A DNA stretch of 17,636 nt, taken from the NCBI GenBank assembly GCA_014729495.1, contig WJJV01000060.1, positions 1 through 17,636 of the forward strand, written 5' to 3'. Positions 1 through 8,047 of this stretch are shown one piece after another. Within the stretch, counting starts at the first letter, position 1. Each line of letters starts with the position of its first letter. The stretch comes from Candidatus Woesearchaeota archaeon (GTDB lineage: Archaea > Nanobdellota > Nanobdellia > Woesearchaeales > UBA12501). The translations under genes were made by a program, and so were the position numbers. The notes under the pieces are model-generated. The model made no database searches and had not been told where the DNA came from. It worked only from the letters and a program-made list of their open reading frames with translations.

Positions 1-122
1 GGCCTGTACTGCAGGGCCTGAGAAAACCCATAAATGATCTCTCCAGAGGCTGCACAGTAAATGACATAGTCAACATAACTGCTATCACAGTCATAGAAGG
101 CCAGAGCCAGGATAAGAGATAA
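1..122 (+). CDS. pta: Phosphate acetyltransferase, C-terminal end (partial)
   Basis: This is the 3' end of a gene that enters from the left; the first full codon is at 3 and the TAA stop is at 120-122. The 39 visible residues contain QGLRKPINDLSRG followed by NDIVNITAIT, the C-terminal signature of phosphotransacetylase, which interconverts acetyl phosphate plus CoA with acetyl-CoA plus phosphate in the cytoplasm. The Ser and Arg of DLSRG and the Asp six residues after that Arg match, from memory of Methanosarcina Pta, the catalytic S309, R310 and D316. Acetate kinase lies 2.1 kb downstream on the same strand, with acetyl-CoA synthetase in opposite orientation between them, which supports the call. 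The N-terminal roughly 290 residues lie outside the window. Confidence 0.88.
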   Translation, partial: PVLQGLRKPINDLSRGCTVNDIVNITAITVIEGQSQDKR

Positions 123-130
123 GTATGTAA

Positions 131-184
131 CTTTCTTTAAAATTTTCTTTCAAATTCTTTTGAATAACTCCCTTATCAGGAGTT
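131..184 (+). terminator. T-rich tract and short hairpin between convergent pta and acs
   Basis: A T-rich stretch at 131-161, typical of archaeal termination for a rightward transcript, follows the pta stop. It is followed by a perfect 6-bp hairpin, AACTCC (166-171) and GGAGTT (179-184) with a 7-nt loop, just before the acs stop. Termination function is inferred. Confidence 0.4.
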
Positions 185-191
185 GTTCCGA

Positions 192-2150
192 TCAGAGCCT
201 GTTCCTGAGCAGATCATCAACTACTGAAGCATCAGCTAAGGTAGATGTGTCACCAAGCTCATCTGAACCTTCTGCTATCTTCCTGAGAATCCTTCTCATT
301 ATCTTGCCTGACCTTGTCTTGGGCAGTTGCGGCGCGAATTGGATCTTGTCAGGCCTTGCTATCTTGCTTATGTCTTCTGCAACACTTTCAACAAGCTCCT
401 GCTTGAGTTCATCAGTCTCCTCAACACCTCTGTTGATAGTGACGAACGCATACACTCCGCTGCCTTTGACCTCATGGGGGAAGGGAACAACAGCAGCCTC
501 AGCAACATCCTTATGAGCCACAAGCGCACTTTCTATCTCTGCAGTGCCTATCCTATGCCCAGAGACATTTATCACATCATCAATCCTGCCAACTATCCAG
601 AAATCACCATCCTCATCCTTCTTTGCACCATCTCCTGTGAAGTACATGCCAGGATACTTTCCGAAATATGCTTCTTTATATCTTTCATGGTCCTTAAAGA
701 CATCCCTTAACATGCCTGGCCATGGCTGCTTTATGACAAGATATCCTCCCTGTCCTGCTTCTGTTTCTGAACCATCCTTCTTCAGGACTGCAGGAACAAC
801 TCCAGGAAATGGCCTGCACGCAGATCCAGGCTTGAGGGTCATGGCTCCTGGAAGAGGGGTTATCATTATTCCTCCTGTCTCTGTCTGCCACCATGTGTCA
901 ACTATAGGACATTTGCTGTTTCCTATATGCTTGTGATACCACATCCATGCTTCAGGATTTATGGGTTCTCCAACACTTCCGAGAAGCCTGAGACTGCTAA
1001 GATCATGCTTCTCTGGCCACTCTGCACCATGGGCGCTTAGTGCCCTGATCGCTGTGGGAGCTGTATAGAATATGCTTACCTTAAGATCCTCAACTATCTT
1101 CCAGAACCTGTCAGGCTCAGGATAGTCAGGCACCCCTTCAAACATCACAGTTGTTGCGCAGTTGGCAAGAGGACCGTAGACAATGTAGCTGTGGCCGGTT
1201 ATCCAGCAGACGTCAGCTGTGCACCAGTAGATATCCTCATCCCTTATGTCAAACACCCACTTGAATGTCTGGTAAGCATAGAGCAGATATCCTCCATTGG
1301 TGTGCACAACCCCCTTGGGTTTTCCTGTTGTTCCGCTTGTGTACAATATGAAAAGCATATCCTCTGCGTCCATGCGCTCTGGTTCGCATTCTTCATCAGA
1401 TTTATCCCTTAGATCATTCCACCAGATATCCCTTCCTTCCTTGAAAGGCATGTCATTCCCTGTTCTCTTTACTACAATCACATTCTTTATGCTTTGGCAT
1501 CCCTTATCAAGAGCTTTCTCTGCCTCTTCTTTTATTGCATGCACTTTCCCTTTCCTGTAGCTTCCGTCTGAAGTTATAAGCACCTTTGCTTCTGAGTCCT
1601 CTATCCTGTCCTTGAGCGCGTGCGCGCTGTATGCTGCAAAGACAACTGAGTGGACTGCACCGATCCTGGAGCATGCCAGCAGGCTGATCGCAAGTTCAGG
1701 TATCATTGGAAGATACACTGCAACCCTGTCTCCCTTCTTCACTCCAAGAGACTTCAGGGCATTGGCCATCCTGCAAACTTCCTTATGCAGTTCATTGTAT
1801 GTGAATTCCCTCTTGTCTTCCTCTGGCTCGCCCTGCCATATTATGGCTGTCTTGTCACCATTGTCCTTGAGGTGCCTGTCAAGGCAGTTGTAGCTCACAT
1901 TGAGTTTCCACCCCTCAAACCATTTGCACACTACATTTTCAGGATCCCAGAAATATATCTTGCTGTCTTTCTTCTCGAACCAGTCCAGCTGTTCTGCTTT
2001 TTCACGCCAATAAGAATCAGGATCATCAATAGATTTCTTGTGCTCTTCATTATACTGTTCCATGCTGCTGACATGGGCATTTGACTGGAAATCCTCAGGA
2101 GGAGGGAATTCTCTTTTTTCTGTCGCCATTGATTTTATCTTATCAACCAT
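192..2150 (-). CDS. acs: Acetyl-CoA synthetase, AMP-forming
   Basis: Adenylate-forming enzyme of 652 residues, the usual Acs length, that converts acetate, ATP and CoA to acetyl-CoA, AMP and PPi. An N-terminal ACS-type segment (about 25-85) precedes the large ANL domain. The nucleotide loop is YTSGTTGKPKG (270-280), GEPINPEAW is at 394-402, and DTWWQTETGG (418-427) includes the Trp that restricts the acyl pocket to acetate. The hinge and C-terminal domain follow YFTGDG and WIVGRIDDVINVSGHR. The catalytic, acetylation-regulated Lys is K616 in PKTRSGKIMRR. The start is chosen because the minus strand has a GGTGAT Shine-Dalgarno at 2159-2164, 8 nt before this ATG; the in-frame ATG at 2129 lacks one. 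It converges on pta and diverges from acetate kinase across a shared 103-bp promoter region. All key motifs are intact. Confidence 0.96.
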   Translation of the reverse strand: MVDKIKSMATEKREFPPPEDFQSNAHVSSMEQYNEEHKKSIDDPDSYWREKAEQLDWFEKKDSKIYFWDPENVVCKWFEGWKLNVSYNCLDRHLKDNGDKTAIIWQGEPEEDKREFTYNELHKEVCRMANALKSLGVKKGDRVAVYLPMIPELAISLLACSRIGAVHSVVFAAYSAHALKDRIEDSEAKVLITSDGSYRKGKVHAIKEEAEKALDKGCQSIKNVIVVKRTGNDMPFKEGRDIWWNDLRDKSDEECEPERMDAEDMLFILYTSGTTGKPKGVVHTNGGYLLYAYQTFKWVFDIRDEDIYWCTADVCWITGHSYIVYGPLANCATTVMFEGVPDYPEPDRFWKIVEDLKVSIFYTAPTAIRALSAHGAEWPEKHDLSSLRLLGSVGEPINPEAWMWYHKHIGNSKCPIVDTWWQTETGGIMITPLPGAMTLKPGSACRPFPGVVPAVLKKDGSETEAGQGGYLVIKQPWPGMLRDVFKDHERYKEAYFGKYPGMYFTGDGAKKDEDGDFWIVGRIDDVINVSGHRIGTAEIESALVAHKDVAEAAVVPFPHEVKGSGVYAFVTINRGVEETDELKQELVESVAEDISKIARPDKIQFAPQLPKTRSGKIMRRILRKIAEGSDELGDTSTLADASVVDDLLRNRL

Positions 2151-2179
2151 TTTGTGATATCACCCTTTTTGGTCATTTT

Positions 2180-2195
2180 TTAATTTATTTTTTCT
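2180..2195 (-). promoter_or_regulatory. Probable acs promoter (AT-rich TATA region)
   Basis: On the minus strand an A/T-only stretch resembling AATAAATTAAAA lies 30-45 bp before the acs ATG. It would give a short leader holding the GGTGAT Shine-Dalgarno at 2159-2164. The exact TATA box is ambiguous. Confidence 0.4.
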
Positions 2196-2221
2196 TATGA
2201 GGCCATTATTGTTTAAAAAAC

Positions 2222-2231
2222 TTTTTATAGT
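2222..2231 (+). promoter_or_regulatory. ackA TATA box
   Basis: TTTTTATAG lies about 27 bp before the ATG at 2254, the spacing expected when transcription starts at or next to the start codon. No Shine-Dalgarno is seen, so the mRNA is probably leaderless. Confidence 0.6.
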
Positions 2232-2253
2232 ATATTTTCTTATTAATGGCATC

Positions 2254-3288
2254 ATGAAGATATTAGTATTGAATGTGGGTTCTTCTTCTGTGAAGTATGA
2301 GGTGTTTGAGGAAGAAAAGAGCATGCTCAAAGGCGCGGTTGAGAGGATAAAGGACAGCAAAGGATTCTCTGATGCAGTAAGGAAAGTAGCGGCTGTTCTG
2401 AAAAGAAGAGGCATGGTTGTTGATGCGGTCGGCCACAGGGTAGTGCATGGAGGATCAATAGAAAGCACATCAAGGATAGATTCCTCAGTCATCAAGAGGA
2501 TAGAAAAAGTTAAAGACCTTGCCCCTTTACACAATGTCCCTGAGCTGCGCGCAATAAGGTCCTGCATGGAGCTTTTCAGCATACCTCAATTAACAGTCTT
2601 TGACACTGCCTTTCATCATACAATCCCAGAGAAAGCATACACTTATGCGATTCCCCCCGTAATCGCAAAAAAGCATGGAATAAGGAAGTATGGCTTTCAT
2701 GGAACATCTCATGAGTATGTGGCCAGAGAGGCATGCAAAAAGCTCAGAAAGGATTTCAGCAGGCAGAGGATGATCACCTGCCATCTGGGCAATGGATGCT
2801 CAATAACAGCTATAAAGAATGGAAAGAGCATTGATACCTCTATGGGTCTCACACCTCTTGAAGGCCTGGTCATGGGAACAAGATGCGGTGACATCGATCC
2901 AGGAGCGCTGCTCTATCTGCAGAGGAAAGGCTACTCGCAGAAGCAGCTTGATCAGATGCTTAATCGCGATTCCGGGCTCAAGGGATTATCAGGGATAAGC
3001 AATGACTTCAGGGATATATTAAGATCAGAGAGCAGGAGGGCAAAGCTTGCCATAGATGTTTTTTTATACAGGATTGTCAAATATATCGGAGCCTACAATG
3101 CAGTCCTTGGAGGGACAGATATCCTTGTCTTCACAGGAGGGATTGGAGAGAACAATTCTTTTGTCATGAACACTGTCAAGAAACAGGTAAAGCATCTTGG
3201 CATAGGCAAGGTCATTGCAGTCAAGACAGATGAAGCAAGGATGATTGCAAGAAATATATGTGATCTGATTCACAGAGGCCAGGAGTAA
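2254..3288 (+). CDS. ackA: Acetate kinase (short form)
   Basis: Transfers phosphate between acetyl phosphate and ADP, giving acetate and ATP (reversible). The 344 residues belong to the ASKHA fold. The N-terminus is MKILVLNVGSSSVKYE with N7, S10-S12 and K14. GHRVVHGG (60-67) holds R62, FDTAFH (116-121) holds D117, and YGFHGTSH (146-153) holds H149. HLGNG (177-181), GTRCGDIDPG (208-217) with R210, GGIGEN (295-300) and TDEA (325-328) follow. All catalytic residues I know for the family are present. It is about 55-60 residues shorter than typical Ack, apparently from a shorter segment between K14 and R62 and another between GGIGEN and TDEA. The start is set by alignment to MKILVLNVGSSS and by the TATA box 27 bp upstream; a longer frame to 2197 would read through that promoter. 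Acetate kinase is uncommon in archaea, which usually use ADP-forming acetyl-CoA synthetase. Confidence 0.95.
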   Translation: MKILVLNVGSSSVKYEVFEEEKSMLKGAVERIKDSKGFSDAVRKVAAVLKRRGMVVDAVGHRVVHGGSIESTSRIDSSVIKRIEKVKDLAPLHNVPELRAIRSCMELFSIPQLTVFDTAFHHTIPEKAYTYAIPPVIAKKHGIRKYGFHGTSHEYVAREACKKLRKDFSRQRMITCHLGNGCSITAIKNGKSIDTSMGLTPLEGLVMGTRCGDIDPGALLYLQRKGYSQKQLDQMLNRDSGLKGLSGISNDFRDILRSESRRAKLAIDVFLYRIVKYIGAYNAVLGGTDILVFTGGIGENNSFVMNTVKKQVKHLGIGKVIAVKTDEARMIARNICDLIHRGQE

Positions 3289-3334
3289 CCTGTTTACCTG
3301 CTGCTTGTCTATCTGGTATCTTGATCCTGATTCT

Positions 3335-4390
3335 TTACTTTATTTTATACCTCAATACAGCACCTATGCCCCCTAAGCCGTCCAACTTCTTTCCACCATC
3401 GTGCTCACTTGAAATAATATGCACCTCTCCTTTGTTCTGCTCTACCAGCTTCATCAGGGACTCGATAGAATCATATTCGCCTTTCTCTCTCTTATCCTGC
3501 ATGAATCTGTCTGTGAGCAGAAGCGTATTGACAGCTCCTGCATTGACAGCCTCTTCCACTTCCTTAAGACCATAGGCGCACAGGCCGTCCTTTGCTATTT
3601 CAACAAGCAGTTCCTCAACAAGCTTCATCTCCTTTGCTACCCTGTCCTTCTTAAGCACCATATCCACTTCAGGTCTTTTGAGTACTTCATCAATTGCCTT
3701 CTCATCACAGCTTGAGCACGTGGCAAAAACTATCTTCTTCTTCAGGCTTTCGTCTGCCAGGTTCTTCACAAGCTCCTCTTTCCAGAATGAAGGCGAGGCA
3801 ACTATTATGCTCTCAAAATTGTGCTTGCTGTCATATTCTTTCATGACTGATATTATCTCCTGATAGAAGTTCTTTGGCCTGCTGTCATCCATTGCTTTCT
3901 TTGCCACTTCACCTTTAAGTATTGTGAGCATCTCATATCCGAATTTCTTGAGCAGGGCAAAATATGCCTCTTCCCGGTCATGCACAACCACCAGTATCTT
4001 AAGGGACTGCTGCTTTGCTGCCTCCTCAATCCTTTTCCTCTGGAAATCAAGCCAATCATGCTTGATAATGGTTATTGATGTTCCTTCCTCTATATCAAAG
4101 CTATGGTGTGTTCCTAGAGGCACTGTTTCCGGAGCCTGCACAACTGTTCCCAATATCCTCAGAGAGTTTGCCTTGGCTTCAAAGTCAACCTTCTCTGCCT
4201 TTATCTCCAGGAATATCTTCTTTCTCTCTGATTTCTGCTTCTCCCCTTCTCCATACTTTATCTTCCTGACAGTCTTTCCTTTGATATGATCTCCTTTGTC
4301 TATAACAGTGCTCAGATACCATATATCATCTGCATTATCAACCTGGATTTTCACTTCACCTTTCCGGAAATCAGAATGAACAAGCCTCAT
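3335..4390 (-). CDS. pelA: Pelota/Dom34 mRNA surveillance protein
   Basis: Release-factor-like protein that, with aEF1A or ABCE1, splits stalled ribosomes in no-go and non-stop decay. Its 351 residues match archaeal pelota in length. The Sm-like N-terminal domain (1-125) begins MRLVHSDFRKGEVKIQVDN. The central RNase H-like domain (about 130-262) starts SLKILVVVHDREEAYFALL. The L7Ae-like C-terminal domain ends SSEHDGGKKLDGLGGIGAVL (327-346), the pelota/eRF1 signature. There is no GGQ peptidyl-hydrolysis motif, as expected for pelota. The open frame extends upstream to 4711, but the extra 107 codons overlap the opposite gene and look non-coding. The ATG at 4390 lies 27 bp from the centre of a perfect TATA palindrome, so the mRNA is probably leaderless. 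It converges with ackA. Confidence 0.96.
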   Translation of the reverse strand: MRLVHSDFRKGEVKIQVDNADDIWYLSTVIDKGDHIKGKTVRKIKYGEGEKQKSERKKIFLEIKAEKVDFEAKANSLRILGTVVQAPETVPLGTHHSFDIEEGTSITIIKHDWLDFQRKRIEEAAKQQSLKILVVVHDREEAYFALLKKFGYEMLTILKGEVAKKAMDDSRPKNFYQEIISVMKEYDSKHNFESIIVASPSFWKEELVKNLADESLKKKIVFATCSSCDEKAIDEVLKRPEVDMVLKKDRVAKEMKLVEELLVEIAKDGLCAYGLKEVEEAVNAGAVNTLLLTDRFMQDKREKGEYDSIESLMKLVEQNKGEVHIISSEHDGGKKLDGLGGIGAVLRYKIK

Positions 4391-4411
4391 ACTACATGAA
4401 AAAGAAAAACA

Positions 4412-4423
4412 TTTATATATAAA
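4412..4423 (-). promoter_or_regulatory. Pelota TATA box, perfectly palindromic
   Basis: TTTATATATAAA is its own reverse complement. Its centre is about 27 bp from the pelota ATG. Being symmetric it could also direct rightward transcription, starting near 4445 ahead of the 4478 gene. A near-identical box precedes the genes at 9203 and 12564. Confidence 0.65.
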
Positions 4424-4477
4424 GCTATTTATTTTATTGTTATAACCTGTTATGATATAGATACATAAGAGAGGTAT

Positions 4478-5665
4478 ATGATGCGAAAGAGAGCTCAGGC
4501 AAGCGGTGCACCAGCAGCCATTCTTGTTGCCATCATCGCAGCATTGATAGTTCTTTATATACTGTTCCTGCCTCCTGAGGATAGAGATGCCCTGCTTGAC
4601 GGAAATGAGACAACTGGAGATGATGGTGACAGCATTGTGGACGGAAATGCCACAATACTTCTGGAAAGCCCTGGCCGTCTTGATTATCTCTCCCAGAAGG
4701 AGATTGAGCACACGCTTCCTTCTGTGAATCTATATACTACTGTCAAGGATGTTGTGCTTGAATCGCGGCAATCAATATATGTCAAGAATGCCTGGTTTGA
4801 CAAGACAGCATACAACATAACATTTCCCATAGGAAATCTTGATAATACAGACAATATACAGCTGGTATTCAATGTGGAGCAGGCATCAGGAAGGCTAAAT
4901 CTGGTTCTTAACGGCAATGAGATATACAACAACGAGATAACATCCACAAATATAGATCCCATAGATATTCCAAAAAGGTACCTGAATGACCAGAACTCAA
5001 TAATAGCCAGTGTTTCAGGAGTAGGATGGAAGTTCTGGAGAACCAATGAATATTCTCTGGAGAACATACAGATAACAGGATCAGTGACTGACAAGAGCAG
5101 CCAGGAATCAAGGGTTGTATTCCAGGTGTCAAACACAGAGAAGAACAATCTTGACAGGGTGTTTGTCAAGTTCTTTCCTGACTGCGATGTTGATGAAGTA
5201 GCCCCGCTTCAGGCATATCTCAACAACAACCAGATATTCTCTTCAGTTCCTGACTGCGGAATTCAGAGATCCCTTGAAGTGTCTCCCCATTACCTGCTAA
5301 GCGACGAGAATGCACTTGTATTCAGGACATCAGAAGGAAGATACCTCATTGACAATCTTATAGTGGAATCAGAGCTTAAAGAATTGACCTACCCCACATA
5401 CTACTTTGAGATAAACGAGAGCATACATGAGGATATCCTTGATGGAAACCTTGATGTCATGCTTGAGCTATTGTTCATAGACGACCTTGACAAGAAGAAG
5501 GCAGAGCTGGTAGTAAACACGCACAAGGCTGGCATAGACACCTATGACCAGACTTATGACCTCGGCTTGGACCCTTACATAAGGAAAGGAAGCAATGTCA
5601 TAGAGATAAAGCCCAAGACAACACTGGATGTTGTGGAACTCAAGGTAGTGCTTGAGGAGACATAG
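4478..5665 (+). CDS. Single-TM surface protein with three beta-domain repeats
   Basis: I do not recognise a named family. The 395-residue product has a basic N-terminus (RKRAQASG), one membrane segment at about 12-31, then an acidic linker with sequons at N43 and N57 and an extracellular part. Two more sequons are at N113 and N313. The ectodomain reads as three similar beta-rich units at about 112-201, 213-300 and 307-393. Each has a hydrophobic strand, an L-x-V-x-L or A-x-L strand leading to an N-G or N-N turn, a segment around 'YL..-N-.I', and a closing strand such as LENIQI, IDNLIV or VVELKV. C236 and C260 in unit 2 could form a disulfide. The start has GAGGT 2 nt before the first of two tandem ATGs; the second (4481) has better spacing. 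This is the first gene of the surface cluster, 57 bp before the next. The RAQA|SG segment faintly resembles an archaeal type IV pilin cleavage site, which is speculative. Confidence 0.82.
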   Translation: MMRKRAQASGAPAAILVAIIAALIVLYILFLPPEDRDALLDGNETTGDDGDSIVDGNATILLESPGRLDYLSQKEIEHTLPSVNLYTTVKDVVLESRQSIYVKNAWFDKTAYNITFPIGNLDNTDNIQLVFNVEQASGRLNLVLNGNEIYNNEITSTNIDPIDIPKRYLNDQNSIIASVSGVGWKFWRTNEYSLENIQITGSVTDKSSQESRVVFQVSNTEKNNLDRVFVKFFPDCDVDEVAPLQAYLNNNQIFSSVPDCGIQRSLEVSPHYLLSDENALVFRTSEGRYLIDNLIVESELKELTYPTYYFEINESIHEDILDGNLDVMLELLFIDDLDKKKAELVVNTHKAGIDTYDQTYDLGLDPYIRKGSNVIEIKPKTTLDVVELKVVLEET

Positions 5666-5722
5666 GTTAATTCTTTGCTAGCAGATAGGTTGAATAACTG
5701 CTTTATATGAAAAAAGAGGAAA

Positions 5723-8047
5723 ATGGCCGAAGACGAAACAGATGAATATGAGAAAGAGCAGGAAGAGATCAAGAGAGAGCAAGAGAAATGGCTCGCAGAA
5801 CAAGAAAAACTTAAGAAAATGAGGGATGCTGCTTTTGCTGCTGGTCAGAAAGCTGATTCTGATAGTCAACAAGAATCTGCTGAAGCAACTGAAGAGCAGG
5901 CCGAAGCCACAGAAAAGCAGGCTGAATCAACCGAAGAACAGGCAGAAGCAACTGAAGAGCAGGCTGAAGAAACAGAAGAATCTGCCGATGCATCAGAGGA
6001 AGTAAGTGAAGCAAAAGAGAATCTTGCTGAATCCATAAATGAACAGGCAGAGGCAAAAAAAGAAGAAGCTGAGGTAGAAGAAGGTCTTGCCAAGAGAGCA
6101 TGGAATAAAAGGCCAAAATACGACTGGGATAAGGAAAAACGCCAGGCAAATGCTATGGGCAGAGGAGCAGCTGCCACAGCAAGAGGGACTGCATCTGCAG
6201 CAAAAGGAGTATCTGGTGCAGGAAAAGGCGCAGCCAGAGGAAGCGCAGCTGCAGGAAAGGCCATGGGCAGAGGAATCGCCAAAGGCATGAGCGGAATGAA
6301 GTCTGCTGGCTATGGCATGGCAAGCGTGGCTGCAGGAACAGCAGCAATCGCAGGCGGCATAACCATGTTCTTCTATATCACTTTAGGAGTCCATATAATT
6401 GATGTCATTACAGGATTTGGAAGAGAGAACAGCGGGCTTACTCCATTAAGGTTCAGCATGTATGTGATAATCATGCTTTATGCATGGTTTGCTATCTTTG
6501 GCGGTGCCAGAGGAGGCCTTGGCTCTATTTCCAGGCCTGCAATAATCTCTGGAGTGGCTTTCTTCCTTCCTATAGTCATAAATCTCATACTTAATATGGT
6601 ATCTTCAGCGCAGATGGCTGATACAATAACATCCATACTGATATTTGTTCCTGTATGGCCTGTGGTCACATGCTTTGCCCTTGCTCCAGCTGAAAACCGA
6701 CATCTTGCACTGTGGAGAATAGGATTTGTTCTGTTCTGGGTTGTGATAGCCCTGCCCACAATCTACTCATCTGTGGCAACAGATCTTGACCTCGGACAGT
6801 CAAGGATAAATGTGCTCAATGCTGTCAGAGGCATTGTTGAAAAGGCCAAGAACAATCTCTTGATGTTTGGGGCAGGAGTCAAGGCTCTTCCCAGCACTAT
6901 TATGGGCGGTGTGGAACGTCAGATACAGTATGCTACTGGAGACTATTATACTGGCATGGTTGATGAGAATGCTGAAGAGCCGTTGGGAGTGTATCTGCTT
7001 AACATACAGACTGCAAGAGACAGGGTATTCACTGACGAGGCCATTTACCTGTGGGGCGTGATAAGGGCAAGGACACTCAATCCTGACAATCCTATTGATA
7101 TCACAACCTCCTGCTACGCGACTCATGAGGATTTCAATCTTGATTATTATGCCAGGATAACAGGCAATCCTTATGGGACATTCATTGCAGAGGATTTCCT
7201 TGACAGCCCATCTGGATCTTTGTCTCCTTCTGAAGGAAGTGTTGATGTGTCCGGAGCAGGAGTGTCTGCAGGAGCTGACGTTGATGCTGAATTTGATGCT
7301 GAATTCATGAAGACCCTGATTGTGAGAGGTGATGCTGATTCCACAGGGCATGATGATGTCCATGAGATGTCTGTTGCTGTGATGGATGAGAAGGATATAA
7401 GCTGCGAGTTCCCTCCTGGAAGCATGAAGCCTGGGGTATGGACTGCTTACTTCTCCTCAAAATTCAATTTTGATACCCATTCATACCTGCAGGCATATTT
7501 CATTGACCAGGAAAGGCTGAGATCAATAAGGAGGCAGAACAATGATCCCTTCAGTGTACTGGGCATAACCAACCGCAATCCTTCCTCTCTGTCTACTAAC
7601 GGCCCTGTGCAGGTGAACCTCCAGGTAACTCAGCCTCTCACAAGCCTTAGCAGGGATGAGAAGAGCGAGCTTAGGCTGGGGATAACCCTGCAGAACAGAT
7701 GGGAGGGCAGGATAATGGAGATAGATGACCTTTACATAAAGGTCCCTCCTTCAATGTCAATAGCATCCTGCGACCATAATATCAGGCAGGAGCCATGTGC
7801 AGGAGATGAGTGCGAGCAAGGGCAGTATAGTGTAGTGTACAGGCTTCAGCAGAATACAGCAGAAGGAAGGCGCGGAGCAGATAGCTTAAGGAACATAGAG
7901 TACTTCCAATCAATAAACTGCAAGGTCAGCATCAACAATGCCAACGCCGCTCTTGGAGTAGCTCCTTATGCTACACACTTCTTCAAGGTCTCAACTGAAT
8001 ACATCTATGAGCTGAGAAAGTCAATACCAATCACTGTTGAGGAATGA
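5723..8047 (+). CDS. Five-TM protein with cytoplasmic coiled coil and large external domain
   Basis: Unrecognised 774-residue membrane protein. Residues 1-125 are highly charged and predicted coiled coil, including five exact heptads of the type AEATEEQ (53-87). Residues 142-198 are rich in Gly, Ala, Lys and Arg (GRGAAATARG, KGAARGSAAAGKAMGRG), probably a flexible or nucleic-acid/lipid-binding stretch. Five hydrophobic segments follow at about 203-230, 243-262, 271-294, 300-322 and 328-351. The positive loops suggest N-terminus inside and C-terminus outside. Residues about 352-774 are extracellular. A segment at about 496-525 is rich in Ser, Gly, Ala and Asp and looks like a linker. The last roughly 150 residues (from 626) resemble the second domain of the downstream lipoproteins, with cysteines at 683, 692, 697 and 733. 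The ATG follows AGAGG weakly. Its TGA overlaps the next ATG (ATGA), implying translational coupling. It could be a scaffold or a channel-like hub; no enzyme motif was seen. Confidence 0.85.
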   Translation: MAEDETDEYEKEQEEIKREQEKWLAEQEKLKKMRDAAFAAGQKADSDSQQESAEATEEQAEATEKQAESTEEQAEATEEQAEETEESADASEEVSEAKENLAESINEQAEAKKEEAEVEEGLAKRAWNKRPKYDWDKEKRQANAMGRGAAATARGTASAAKGVSGAGKGAARGSAAAGKAMGRGIAKGMSGMKSAGYGMASVAAGTAAIAGGITMFFYITLGVHIIDVITGFGRENSGLTPLRFSMYVIIMLYAWFAIFGGARGGLGSISRPAIISGVAFFLPIVINLILNMVSSAQMADTITSILIFVPVWPVVTCFALAPAENRHLALWRIGFVLFWVVIALPTIYSSVATDLDLGQSRINVLNAVRGIVEKAKNNLLMFGAGVKALPSTIMGGVERQIQYATGDYYTGMVDENAEEPLGVYLLNIQTARDRVFTDEAIYLWGVIRARTLNPDNPIDITTSCYATHEDFNLDYYARITGNPYGTFIAEDFLDSPSGSLSPSEGSVDVSGAGVSAGADVDAEFDAEFMKTLIVRGDADSTGHDDVHEMSVAVMDEKDISCEFPPGSMKPGVWTAYFSSKFNFDTHSYLQAYFIDQERLRSIRRQNNDPFSVLGITNRNPSSLSTNGPVQVNLQVTQPLTSLSRDEKSELRLGITLQNRWEGRIMEIDDLYIKVPPSMSIASCDHNIRQEPCAGDECEQGQYSVVYRLQQNTAEGRRGADSLRNIEYFQSINCKVSINNANAALGVAPYATHFFKVSTEYIYELRKSIPITVEE
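5879..5983 (+). repeat. Five tandem 21-bp in-frame repeats encoding heptads
   Basis: Five consecutive 21-bp units, with no spacer, encode AEATEEQ, AEATEKQ, AESTEEQ, AEATEEQ and AEETEES. Synonymous differences between units (GAAGCA, GAAGCC, GAATCA) show that the array is not freshly duplicated. The 7-residue period fits an alpha-helical coiled coil with small Ala/Thr residues at the core positions. Confidence 0.9.

Noticed and set aside
4478..4570. Type IV pilin or archaellin identity for the 4478 protein
   Set aside because: RAQASG before the TM only loosely fits a prepilin peptidase site. No pilin assembly ATPase or prepilin peptidase is in the window, and the ectodomain is too large and multi-domain for a typical pilin.
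4391..4711. Upstream extension of pelota by 107 codons
   Set aside because: The extension overlaps the oppositely oriented 4478 gene and the pelota TATA box. The canonical pelota N-terminus begins at 4390.
5702..5710. TATA box TTTATATGA before the five-TM gene
   Set aside because: It is only about 17 bp from the ATG at 5723, which would start transcription inside the coding region. The gene is more likely co-transcribed from upstream.
5811..6288. Long leucine- or serine-rich minus-strand frames across the heptad region
   Set aside because: These are antisense shadows of the repetitive, stop-poor coding sequence of the five-TM protein, with no start signals.
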